Assembly: GCA_002433485.1 (NCBI GenBank)
Contig: DJIF01000082.1
Coordinates: 1 to 10,140 of the forward strand
Direction of reading: 5' to 3'
Source: Deltaproteobacteria bacterium UBA6601
Lineage (GTDB): Bacteria > Myxococcota_A > UBA796 > UBA9615
DNA length: 10,140 nt
Below, in pieces: positions 1-5,875 of this stretch (position 1 is the first letter of the stretch; every line of letters begins with the position of its first letter). The notes under the pieces are model-generated. The model made no database searches. It saw only the letters and a program-made list of their open reading frames with translations, and was not told the DNA's origin. The position numbers and the translations under genes were made by a program.

Positions 1-1746
1 GGCAGGCTCCTCGGCGGCGGCCTCTTCAGCGCCCGCAGACAGACCCAAAGACTTGAGCATGTCGCCACTCATGGTATCGCCAAAGGTAGCGTTGGTGCTG
101 ACCTGCTCAATGGGAGCACCATCGTCGTCTGCACCGAGCTCAGCGAGACCGATCTTCTGCTCATGGGGATCCACTGAGATGACCTCAACCTTGAGGCTGG
201 CGCCCAGACTGTAGGCCTCGGACACCAGATCACCACTGAGGTGGCTCACATGAACCAGCCCCTCAACACCCTCTTCAAGCTCAACAAAGACGCCGAATTC
301 TGCGACATGAACAATCTGAGCCTCAAGCACCTGGCTCAGGAAGAACTTGCCAGCAACAGACTCCCATGGGTCGTCAGTGAGCTGCTTGATGCCCAGGCTG
401 AAGCGTTCATTGACCTTATCGATCTTGAGCACCCGCGCCTGCACCTCATCACCCTTGTTGAAGCGCTCAGAGGGGTGCTTGATGCGCTGGCTCCAGCTGA
501 GATCAGAGATGTGAACCAGCCCGTCAATGCCATCCTCAATCCCGATGAAGATACCGAAGTCAGTGATATTGCGAACGGTTCCGCCGATGATCGCACCGAC
601 CGGGAACTTCTGCTCGACCACATCCCAGGGATTATCGTCGAGCTGCTTCATGCCCAGGCTGATCCGATTCTGCTCAAGGTCGATGTCGAGGACGACAGCC
701 TCAACCTCAGTGCCAAGCTCAACCAGCTTGCTGGGATGCTTGACCCGCTTGTTCCAGGTCATCTCGGAGATATGAACCAGACCCTCAATGCCCTGCTCCA
801 GCTCTACGAAGATGCCGTAGTCGGGCATCGATACCACCTTGCCCTTGACCACCGAGCCAATGGGATAGCGCTCGCCGACATGGTTCCATGGATCCTCGCG
901 GAGCTGCTTATAGCCCAGGCTTACCCGCTGGCTATCCGCATCAAACTTGAGAATCCGCACCTGCACCTCATCGCCGACGCTGAACATCTCGGTGGGATGG
1001 CTGATGCGTCCCCAGCTCATGTCCGTGATGTGAAGAAGTCCGTCGATTCCGCCCAGGTCAATGAATGCGCCGTAGTCAGTGAGGTTCTTAACCGTACCGT
1101 CGATGATGGCACCGACCTTGAGCTTCTTGACCGTCTCGGTCCGCTGCGCCCGGCGCTCGGCCTCGAGCAGGACCCGACGACTGAGCACGATGTTGCCGCG
1201 CTTCTTATTGAACTTGATGATCTTGAAGGTGGCGGTGGCGCCGATCAGGCGCTCAAGATTCTTGACCGGCCGCAAGTCGACCTGCGAGCCCGGCAGGAAA
1301 GCCTTTACGCCAATGTCCACATTCAGACCACCCTTAACCCGGGAGATAATGGTGCCCTCAACGATCTCGTCGTTATCAACAGCTTCCTGGATCTTGTCCC
1401 AGGCCTTCATCATGTCCGCCTTCTCCTTGGAGAGGACGAGCGAACCGTCGCGACCCTCGAGGCTCTCAAGGTAGACCTCAACCTCGTCACCCACCTTAAT
1501 CGTGGGCGCCTCGCCGCCTACCTGGAACTCACGGAGGGGCACAGTGCCCTCGGACTTGTAATCGATGTCAATGACGGCTCGGTCCGAAGTAAGACGGATT
1601 ACCGTGCCGGTTACGACTGAGCCCTCTCGAATAGGCTTGTCGCTGATAATCTCCTCGAACAGGCGCCGGAACTCGGCGTCGTCCATCTGAGCAGCAGTGG
1701 ATGCGGAACTGGAGAGGAGAGAATTGGTGGTGTCAGTGGTGGACAT
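1..1746 (-). CDS. rpsA: 30S ribosomal protein S1 (3' end cut by window edge)
   Basis: S1 binds mRNA on the small ribosomal subunit and helps load transcripts with weak ribosome binding sites. The 582 codons present encode six S1 (OB-fold) repeats at about residues 41-108, 127-192, 211-280, 296-366, 383-453 and 470-536. The typical pieces NLTDYGAFIDLGG, GLLHITDMSW and DFGIFIG are visible. Domains 1 and 2 are the divergent ribosome-docking type, as in E. coli S1. After domain 6 comes a stretch resembling the E. coli tail (NATFGDTMSGDML), then an Ala/Glu-rich acidic end that reaches the edge without a stop. The ATG at 1746 gives a 20-residue Ser/Thr-rich N-terminal extension. A second in-frame ATG at 1686 would start closer to the usual S1 N-terminus, but neither has a good Shine-Dalgarno, which is common for rpsA. 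The gene follows cmk and has its own promoter. Identity is certain; the exact start is less so. Confidence 0.97.
   Translation of the reverse strand, partial: MSTTDTTNSLLSSSASTAAQMDDAEFRRLFEEIISDKPIREGSVVTGTVIRLTSDRAVIDIDYKSEGTVPLREFQVGGEAPTIKVGDEVEVYLESLEGRDGSLVLSKEKADMMKAWDKIQEAVDNDEIVEGTIISRVKGGLNVDIGVKAFLPGSQVDLRPVKNLERLIGATATFKIIKFNKKRGNIVLSRRVLLEAERRAQRTETVKKLKVGAIIDGTVKNLTDYGAFIDLGGIDGLLHITDMSWGRISHPTEMFSVGDEVQVRILKFDADSQRVSLGYKQLREDPWNHVGERYPIGSVVKGKVVSMPDYGIFVELEQGIEGLVHISEMTWNKRVKHPSKLVELGTEVEAVVLDIDLEQNRISLGMKQLDDNPWDVVEQKFPVGAIIGGTVRNITDFGIFIGIEDGIDGLVHISDLSWSQRIKHPSERFNKGDEVQARVLKIDKVNERFSLGIKQLTDDPWESVAGKFFLSQVLEAQIVHVAEFGVFVELEEGVEGLVHVSHLSGDLVSEAYSLGASLKVEVISVDPHEQKIGLAELGADDDGAPIEQVSTNATFGDTMSGDMLKSLGLSAGAEEAAAEEPA
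246..1042. repeat. Imperfect repeats with about 260-bp period inside rpsA
   Basis: Similar blocks containing tgaaccagccc-tcaa or close variants recur near 250, 510, 771 and 1030. The period of about 87 codons matches the S1 domain repeat, and the blocks encode the GLVHIS-type strand of successive domains. They are protein-repeat echoes, not mobile or regulatory DNA, but they could allow unequal recombination within the gene. Confidence 0.7.
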
Positions 1747-1844
1747 AGAAGTGAATCTCGCAATGTTCGCGACGAACCCGACGAAGACGCCTTCCCTGCA
1801 CCGTGCAGGGCTGTAACGCCCATTGTCTTCTATTGGGTCGCGAG
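1747..1844 (-). promoter_or_regulatory. Structured 5' leader of rpsA
   Basis: The predicted leader between transcription start (about 1844) and the rpsA ATG is about 98 nt and rich in inverted repeats. GAAGAC (1825-1830) can pair with GTCTTC (1783-1788). This encloses a perfect hairpin, CCCTGCAC-G-GTGCAGGG (1794-1810). A third stem, GTTCG-TCG-CGAAC (1765-1777), lies just upstream of the start region. No U-tract follows any of these, so they are not intrinsic terminators. In gammaproteobacteria S1 represses its own synthesis through hairpins in the rpsA leader, which lacks a strong Shine-Dalgarno. The same kind of control is a reasonable inference here, but it is not shown by the sequence. Confidence 0.5.
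1794..1810. repeat. Perfect 8-bp inverted repeat with 1-nt centre in rpsA leader
   Basis: The arms ccctgcac and gtgcaggg are exact reverse complements around a single base. As RNA this would fold as a 6-bp stem with a 5-nt loop. As DNA it is a near-perfect 17-bp palindrome that could bind a dimeric protein. It lies about 50 bases upstream of the rpsA start. Confidence 0.75.
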
Positions 1845-1866
1845 GCGCGCCTTATATCCGCGACCC
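1835..1866. repeat. Inverted repeat bracketing the rpsA -10 and start site (operator-like)
   Basis: The arms gggtcgcg (1835-1842) and cgcgaccc (1859-1866) are perfect 8-bp inverted repeats separated by 16 bp. That interval contains the -10 hexamer and the discriminator. Inside it is a 10-bp palindrome, aggcgcgcct (1843-1852), which overlaps the -10 edge. The position suits an operator or a structure affecting promoter opening. No known regulator site was recognised. Confidence 0.5.
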
Positions 1867-1880
1867 CCGACACTTGTCAA
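1851..1880 (-). promoter_or_regulatory. Sigma70-type promoter for rpsA
   Basis: On the minus strand there is a perfect -35 TTGACA (1875-1880), an 18-bp spacer and a -10 TATAAG (1851-1856, five of six consensus bases). The predicted start is near 1844. The bases after the -10 are all G or C (GCGCGCC), a feature of stringently controlled promoters for translation genes in proteobacteria. The -35 begins only 22 bases beyond the cmk stop, so rpsA can be expressed independently of the upstream operon. Read-through from cmk is also likely, because no terminator is visible between them. Confidence 0.75.
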
Positions 1881-1902
1881 AGGGGATCTCCAGCGCAGTC
1901 AC

Positions 1903-2610
1903 TCATTTTCTCAGGCGAGCTTGAACAAGCGTCCCCAGTCGATCCACAACAGCCTCAAGAGAAAGTCCAGAAGTATCTAGAATTACAGCGTCTTTGGCTG
2001 GAACCAACGGAGCTACTGCGCGATTCCGATCCTGCTCGTCACGACGCTCTACCTCAGCGATGACCTCAGCGAGTTCGGCACTCTGACCGCGTTCACGCAT
2101 CTGCAGCCAGCGACGCTTACCGCGCACCTCGGCGGACGCTGACAGAAACACCTTCAGTTCGGCATCGGGGAACACGACGGTACCAATGTCGCGCCCCTCC
2201 ATCACCACGCCGCCGTTCTGACCCATGCGCCGCTGCCGCTCGACCAACGCAGCCCTCACCTCGACCACCTTGGAGACTGTTGACGCATTCATGGCCGCCT
2301 CAGGACTTCTAATTGCACGACTCAGATTGCGAGCACCGACCACAGTCTGCAATTCTTCACCCTGCCACGGAAAGTCAAACTCCATCTCCCCCACTAAGGC
2401 GGCGAGACCTACCGCATCGTCCAGGGCCAGCCCAGCCTCAGTGGCCAGAACTCCAACAGACCGGTACATAGCGCCGGTATCAATGTAGGTGTAGTCAAAT
2501 TGCCTGGCGACGCTCTTGGCAACAGTGGACTTACCCGCGCCCGCAGGGCCATCGATGGCCACAACCAGGGCCTGCCGGCTGGCTCCAGTTCGTTTCTTCT
2601 CATCGATCAC
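1903..2610 (-). CDS. cmk: Cytidylate kinase
   Basis: Phosphorylates CMP and dCMP with ATP to give the diphosphates, recycling pyrimidine nucleotides in the cytoplasm. With the start chosen here the protein is 235 aa, close to the usual 225-230. Visible motifs are the P-loop GPAGAGKST (residues 21-29), DTGAMYR (44-50), MEGRDIGT (137-144) and the lid-region RRDEQDRNR (189-197). The chosen start is GTG at 2608-2610, because GGAG sits 7 bases upstream and the protein then begins shortly before the P-loop. The reading frame stays open to 2706, but that would add 32 residues encoded inside aroA with no family support. The gene overlaps the aroA stop by 11 bases, so translation is probably coupled. 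The order aroA-cmk-rpsA is common in proteobacteria. Confidence 0.96.
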   Translation of the reverse strand: MIDEKKRTGASRQALVVAIDGPAGAGKSTVAKSVARQFDYTYIDTGAMYRSVGVLATEAGLALDDAVGLAALVGEMEFDFPWQGEELQTVVGARNLSRAIRSPEAAMNASTVSKVVEVRAALVERQRRMGQNGGVVMEGRDIGTVVFPDAELKVFLSASAEVRGKRRWLQMRERGQSAELAEVIAEVERRDEQDRNRAVAPLVPAKDAVILDTSGLSLEAVVDRLGTLVQARLRK

Positions 2611-3940
2611 AGCAAGACTCCAGTTGTTCAAAGAACCCGGGAAAGGAAGTGGCGACCGCATCGCTACCCGAGATCTCAATGGACGATTCGGCCGCCAGTG
2701 CGGCAATCGCCGCGCTCATCGCCAGACGATGGTCACCCATACAGTCAACCACCCCCCCGCTAAAGGGCTGCCCTGCCCTGCCTTCGATCACCAGGCCATC
2801 AGGACGCTCCTCAACTGCAACGCCCAGCACTCTCAGCAGCTTCGCGGTCGACGCAATCCGATCGCTCTCCTTGGCGCGCAGCTCAGCCGCCCCCGAGATA
2901 ACGCTGCGACCCACCGCAAAGCCCGCCAAAACCGCGAGCACAGGGAGTTCATCAATGAGCCGGGGCACGAGGTCCGGACCCACCTCAAAGGCGACCGGTT
3001 GTCCGCCCTCAATGTAGAGATCAGCCATCGGTTCTCCCGACTCAAACCGCGCCTGGCTGTGCTGCACCGGAACACCGGCTCTCTCCAGCACATCGAGGAC
3101 CCCGCTGCGCGTCTCATTGATACCGACCCTACGCAGCCACAGGCTGGAGCCGGGACGGATCGCGGCAGCAACAAGAAAAAACGCCGCGGCGCTGATGTCC
3201 CCGGGAACCACGATGTGCGAGGGTGCCTGCGGCTGCTGCGGGCCCTCAAGGGCCACCCCACCAGAAAAGCGCGAGAGCTCCACCCCAAAGGATGCCAGCA
3301 TTCGCTCGCTGTGGTCCCTGCTGAGGTGGGGCTCATACAAGGTTGTGCGCCCGCGAGCATAGAGCGCCGCTAACAACAGGCAGCTCTTAACCTGGGCAGA
3401 TGCCACCGGCGAGTGATGTTCGATGCCCAACAAGCCAGCCCCCGCGATGGCCAATGGCGCTCTACCATCCCCTCCCTCAGCCACCACGGCGGCTCCCATT
3501 GCCCGTAGCGGCTCAATGATGCGCGCCATTGGCCTGCGGCAGAGAGAAGCATCGCCAGCAAGCCGACTGGAGAACGGCTGAGCAGCCAGCAAGCCAGCAA
3601 GCAGGCGCATAGTCGTTCCCGAATTGCCGCAGTAAAGGCTGTCCTGCGGCCGACTCAGACCGTTCAGTCCAACCCCAACAACCTCAACAGACTCTCGGCT
3701 ATTGACCTCAACACCCATGGCCCGCAGCGCAATCGCAGTGGCAGCAACATCAGCACCAGGCGAGAGCCCCTCAATCTGTGAGGTGCCAGTGCTGAGCGCC
3801 GCCAGGATCAAGGCCCTATGAGAGATCGACTTGTCACCGGGGAGGCTGAGTTCGCCTGAGAGCTTTCGCGCCGGAACGACCAGGCGGCGACCGCCAAACA
3901 GCGGGGTGGCTGAGGTCCCAGTCACGGACCGCACCGGCAC
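2600..3940 (-). CDS. aroA: 3-phosphoshikimate 1-carboxyvinyltransferase (EPSP synthase), class II type
   Basis: Transfers the enolpyruvyl group of PEP to shikimate 3-phosphate in the shikimate pathway. It is 446 aa and covers both repeated halves of the fold. Visible motifs are GDKSISHR (35-42), CGNSGTTMR (104-112), SAQVK (181-185), RDHSE (208-212), NETR (275-278), DELP (330-333), AKESDR (356-361) and GDHRLAM (402-408). The combination R-x-H-x-E, G-D-K, S-A-Q-x-K and N-x-T-R defines class II EPSP synthases. At the PEP-site position where the tolerant CP4 enzyme has Ala, this protein has Gly108. The start is uncertain: GTG at 3940 is the furthest upstream choice, GTG codons also occur at residues 3 and 6, and none has a clear Shine-Dalgarno. 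The gene begins 20 bases after the accA stop. Confidence 0.97.
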   Translation of the reverse strand: MPVRSVTGTSATPLFGGRRLVVPARKLSGELSLPGDKSISHRALILAALSTGTSQIEGLSPGADVAATAIALRAMGVEVNSRESVEVVGVGLNGLSRPQDSLYCGNSGTTMRLLAGLLAAQPFSSRLAGDASLCRRPMARIIEPLRAMGAAVVAEGGDGRAPLAIAGAGLLGIEHHSPVASAQVKSCLLLAALYARGRTTLYEPHLSRDHSERMLASFGVELSRFSGGVALEGPQQPQAPSHIVVPGDISAAAFFLVAAAIRPGSSLWLRRVGINETRSGVLDVLERAGVPVQHSQARFESGEPMADLYIEGGQPVAFEVGPDLVPRLIDELPVLAVLAGFAVGRSVISGAAELRAKESDRIASTAKLLRVLGVAVEERPDGLVIEGRAGQPFSGGVVDCMGDHRLAMSAAIAALAAESSIEISGSDAVATSFPGFFEQLESCCDR

Positions 3941-3960
3941 CCGGACAACACGCCGAGCGC

Positions 3961-4920
3961 TCAGGCGCCGGCGACGACGCCCAGAGATCGAAAGCGGTCG
4001 TAACGATCCTGCCGCAACGCCTCAGGTCCCAGGGAGCTCAACTCACCCAGGTGCTTCTGAAGCGCCGCACGAACCGAGCCCATGATCGCATCACGGCCGC
4101 GATGGGCACCGCCCAGCGGCTCAGGAATGACCTCATCGACTACTTTGAGTCGCAAGCAGTCTGGAGCCGTGTACTTGAGCGCCTCAGAGGCTACCGGACC
4201 CTTAGTAGAATCACGCCACAGGATCGAGGCACAGGCTTCCGGCGAGATCACCGAATAAATAGCGTTCTCCAGCATCAACACCCGGTTAGCGACCGCAATA
4301 GCCAGGGCACCACCAGAGCCTCCTTCACCGACAATAATGGTAATGATCGGCACCTTGAGTCGACTCATAACCAGGATGTTCTTAGCGATGGCCTCGGCCT
4401 GGCCACGTTCCTCCGCACCAATCCCAGGATAAGCACCCGGCGTATCAACAAAGGTAAAGATGGGCATCGAAAACCGCTCTGCCATGCTCATCAGACGAAG
4501 TGCCTTGCGGTAGCCCTCAGGGCGCGGCATGCCGAAGTTACGGAGCACATTCTCTCGAGTCGCACGACCCTTCTGGTGGCCAACCAGCATGACCGGCTTA
4601 CCCTCAAAGCGGGCAGGCCCACCGACAATCGCCTGATCGTCCATGAAGTTTCGATCACCATGAAACTCCTGGAAGTCGGTAAAAATTTCCTCAACATAAT
4701 CCAGGGTGTAAGGCCGCTGCTGGTGACGAGAGATCTGGGTCCGCTGGTAGGGACTGAGTTCAGCGAAGACCTCCTTGCGCAGAGCGCTGGCCTTCTCTTC
4801 TAGCTGCGCGATCTGATCGGCGACGTCGATTCCGCCCCGCTCGGCAAGATCGCGCAAGCCCTGAATAGTGTCTTCCAGATCAACAATGGGCCGCTCAAAT
4901 TCCAGCACAAAATCAGCCAT
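3961..4920 (-). CDS. accA: Acetyl-CoA carboxylase carboxyltransferase subunit alpha
   Basis: Alpha half of the carboxyltransferase that moves CO2 from carboxybiotin to acetyl-CoA, making malonyl-CoA for fatty-acid synthesis. It works with AccD, which is not in this window. The length of 319 aa equals that of the E. coli protein. The N-terminal helical part (about 1-60) carries the usual opening FVLEFERPIVDLE. It is followed by the crotonase-like core with DTPGAYPGIGAEERGQ (159-174) and the oxyanion-hole motif GEGGSGGA (198-205). The ATG at 4920 has an AGGAG 8 bases upstream and overlaps the end of miaA by 8 bases. It is the only gene of the run with both an ATG and a consensus ribosome binding site, so it may be translated more strongly than its neighbours. 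Confidence 0.98.
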   Translation of the reverse strand: MADFVLEFERPIVDLEDTIQGLRDLAERGGIDVADQIAQLEEKASALRKEVFAELSPYQRTQISRHQQRPYTLDYVEEIFTDFQEFHGDRNFMDDQAIVGGPARFEGKPVMLVGHQKGRATRENVLRNFGMPRPEGYRKALRLMSMAERFSMPIFTFVDTPGAYPGIGAEERGQAEAIAKNILVMSRLKVPIITIIVGEGGSGGALAIAVANRVLMLENAIYSVISPEACASILWRDSTKGPVASEALKYTAPDCLRLKVVDEVIPEPLGGAHRGRDAIMGSVRAALQKHLGELSSLGPEALRQDRYDRFRSLGVVAGA

Positions 4921-5875
4921 TTTCGCCGCTCCTGCCTTGTTCGAATCTCACCAGGAAGGTCCTGGATTGACCGAGTACAGTGTCCACCATGTCCTGTTCC
5001 GGATCGAGCCAGTGGATGGAAGGGACGGAATTGAACCATGTGATCTGACGCTTGGCAAACCGTTGACAGAGCACCGTAATCCGCTCCTGCGCCGCCACCA
5101 GGGAACACTCACCCCGCAACACCGCGCGCAGTTCGCCATAGCCCAAGGCACGCATCGCCGGCGCATCGTCGGGAATACCAGCGCGCAAGCCGTCCTCGAC
5201 CTCCTCCAGCCAGCCCGCGTTAAGCATCTGTTCCACCCGCTGAGCGATGCGCGCACGCAGCTGCTCTCGAGGCCACCGAATAGCGAAAATAAGCGCCGCA
5301 AAAGGGCTCGAGCGAAAGCCGTGCTCCTGCCACCATTGACTCTGCGGTCGACCGGTCAGCAGAAACACCTCCAGCGCGCGCTCAACCCGAACCAAATCAT
5401 TGCAATGGAGCTGAGCTGCCGCCTCTGGATCCACCTCCTGCAAGCGTCGATACATGACACCCGGCTGCTGCTGCTCGTCGCCCCGCAGCTGAGATCGCAG
5501 ACTGGCATCGGAAGGAGCGCTTGGCGCCAACCCGTAGAGCAGACCCCGCAGATAGAGCCCGGTGCCGCCAACGGCCAGCACCTGGCCTCCAGCTGCCCGG
5601 CGCTGCACCACCAAGTCTCGGGCATAGGCGAGAAAGGCACCAGCATCAAACTGTTCGGTGGGCTCTACGAGATCGAGACCATGATGGACAATCCGCTGGC
5701 GTTCTGCTGCGCTGGGTTTGGCGGTACCAATGTCGAACCCCCGATAGACCTGCATCGAGTCAACACTGAGGATCTCTGCCGGAAGACGCTCGGCCACGGC
5801 CAGAGCCAGGCTACTCTTGCCCGAACCAGTAGGGCCGGTAATGCAGATCAGCGGCCGCGTGCTCTGCTCAGTCAC
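4913..5875 (-). CDS. miaA: tRNA dimethylallyltransferase
   Basis: Adds a dimethylallyl group to A37 of tRNAs reading UNN codons, which stabilises codon-anticodon pairing. With the start used here it is 320 aa (E. coli 316). Visible motifs are the P-loop GPTGSGKS (14-21), DSMQVYRGFDIGTAKP (39-54) with the conserved Asp of the active site, VGGTGLYLRGLLYGL (102-116), MRALGYGEL, and the C-terminal RFAKRQITWF tRNA-binding segment. The frame stays open upstream to 5995 inside mutL, but family length supports GTG at 5873-5875. That start overlaps the mutL stop by 8 bases and has no clear Shine-Dalgarno, so re-initiation after mutL is the likely mode. Adjacent mutL-miaA is a widespread bacterial arrangement. 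Confidence 0.97.
   Translation of the reverse strand: MTEQSTRPLICITGPTGSGKSSLALAVAERLPAEILSVDSMQVYRGFDIGTAKPSAAERQRIVHHGLDLVEPTEQFDAGAFLAYARDLVVQRRAAGGQVLAVGGTGLYLRGLLYGLAPSAPSDASLRSQLRGDEQQQPGVMYRRLQEVDPEAAAQLHCNDLVRVERALEVFLLTGRPQSQWWQEHGFRSSPFAALIFAIRWPREQLRARIAQRVEQMLNAGWLEEVEDGLRAGIPDDAPAMRALGYGELRAVLRGECSLVAAQERITVLCQRFAKRQITWFNSVPSIHWLDPEQDMVDTVLGQSRTFLVRFEQGRSGENG

Noticed and set aside
241..1620. 459-codon open frame on the plus strand opposite rpsA
   Set aside because: It lies entirely antisense to rpsA. Its internal repetition simply mirrors the S1 repeats, and its openness follows from rpsA's strong codon bias, which avoids codons that would read as stops on the other strand. No family resemblance and no ribosome binding site.
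1611..1823. 70-codon minus-strand frame starting in the rpsA leader and overlapping rpsA out of frame; possible upstream ORF
   Set aside because: Only a weak GAAG precedes its ATG. The peptide is low-complexity, and most of it reads through rpsA in another frame. An attenuation role cannot be excluded, but nothing positive supports it.
1783..1830. Intrinsic terminator between cmk and rpsA
   Set aside because: Strong stems are present, but neither strand has a T-run after them and they lie downstream of the rpsA promoter. A leader structure fits better.
2611..2706. Longer cmk start at 2706
   Set aside because: It would add 32 residues encoded wholly within aroA that do not resemble cytidylate kinases. 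The GTG at 2610 has GGAG at good spacing.
2516..3373. 285-codon plus-strand frame opposite aroA and the start of cmk
   Set aside because: Antisense to two clearly identified enzymes. The translation is Arg/His/Pro-rich without recognisable domains, as expected of a GC-rich shadow frame.
3570..3610. Short agccagcaagccagcaagc tandem-like repeat
   Set aside because: It lies inside aroA and encodes the AGLLAGLLAA helix after the GNSGTTMR motif. It is explained by protein sequence.
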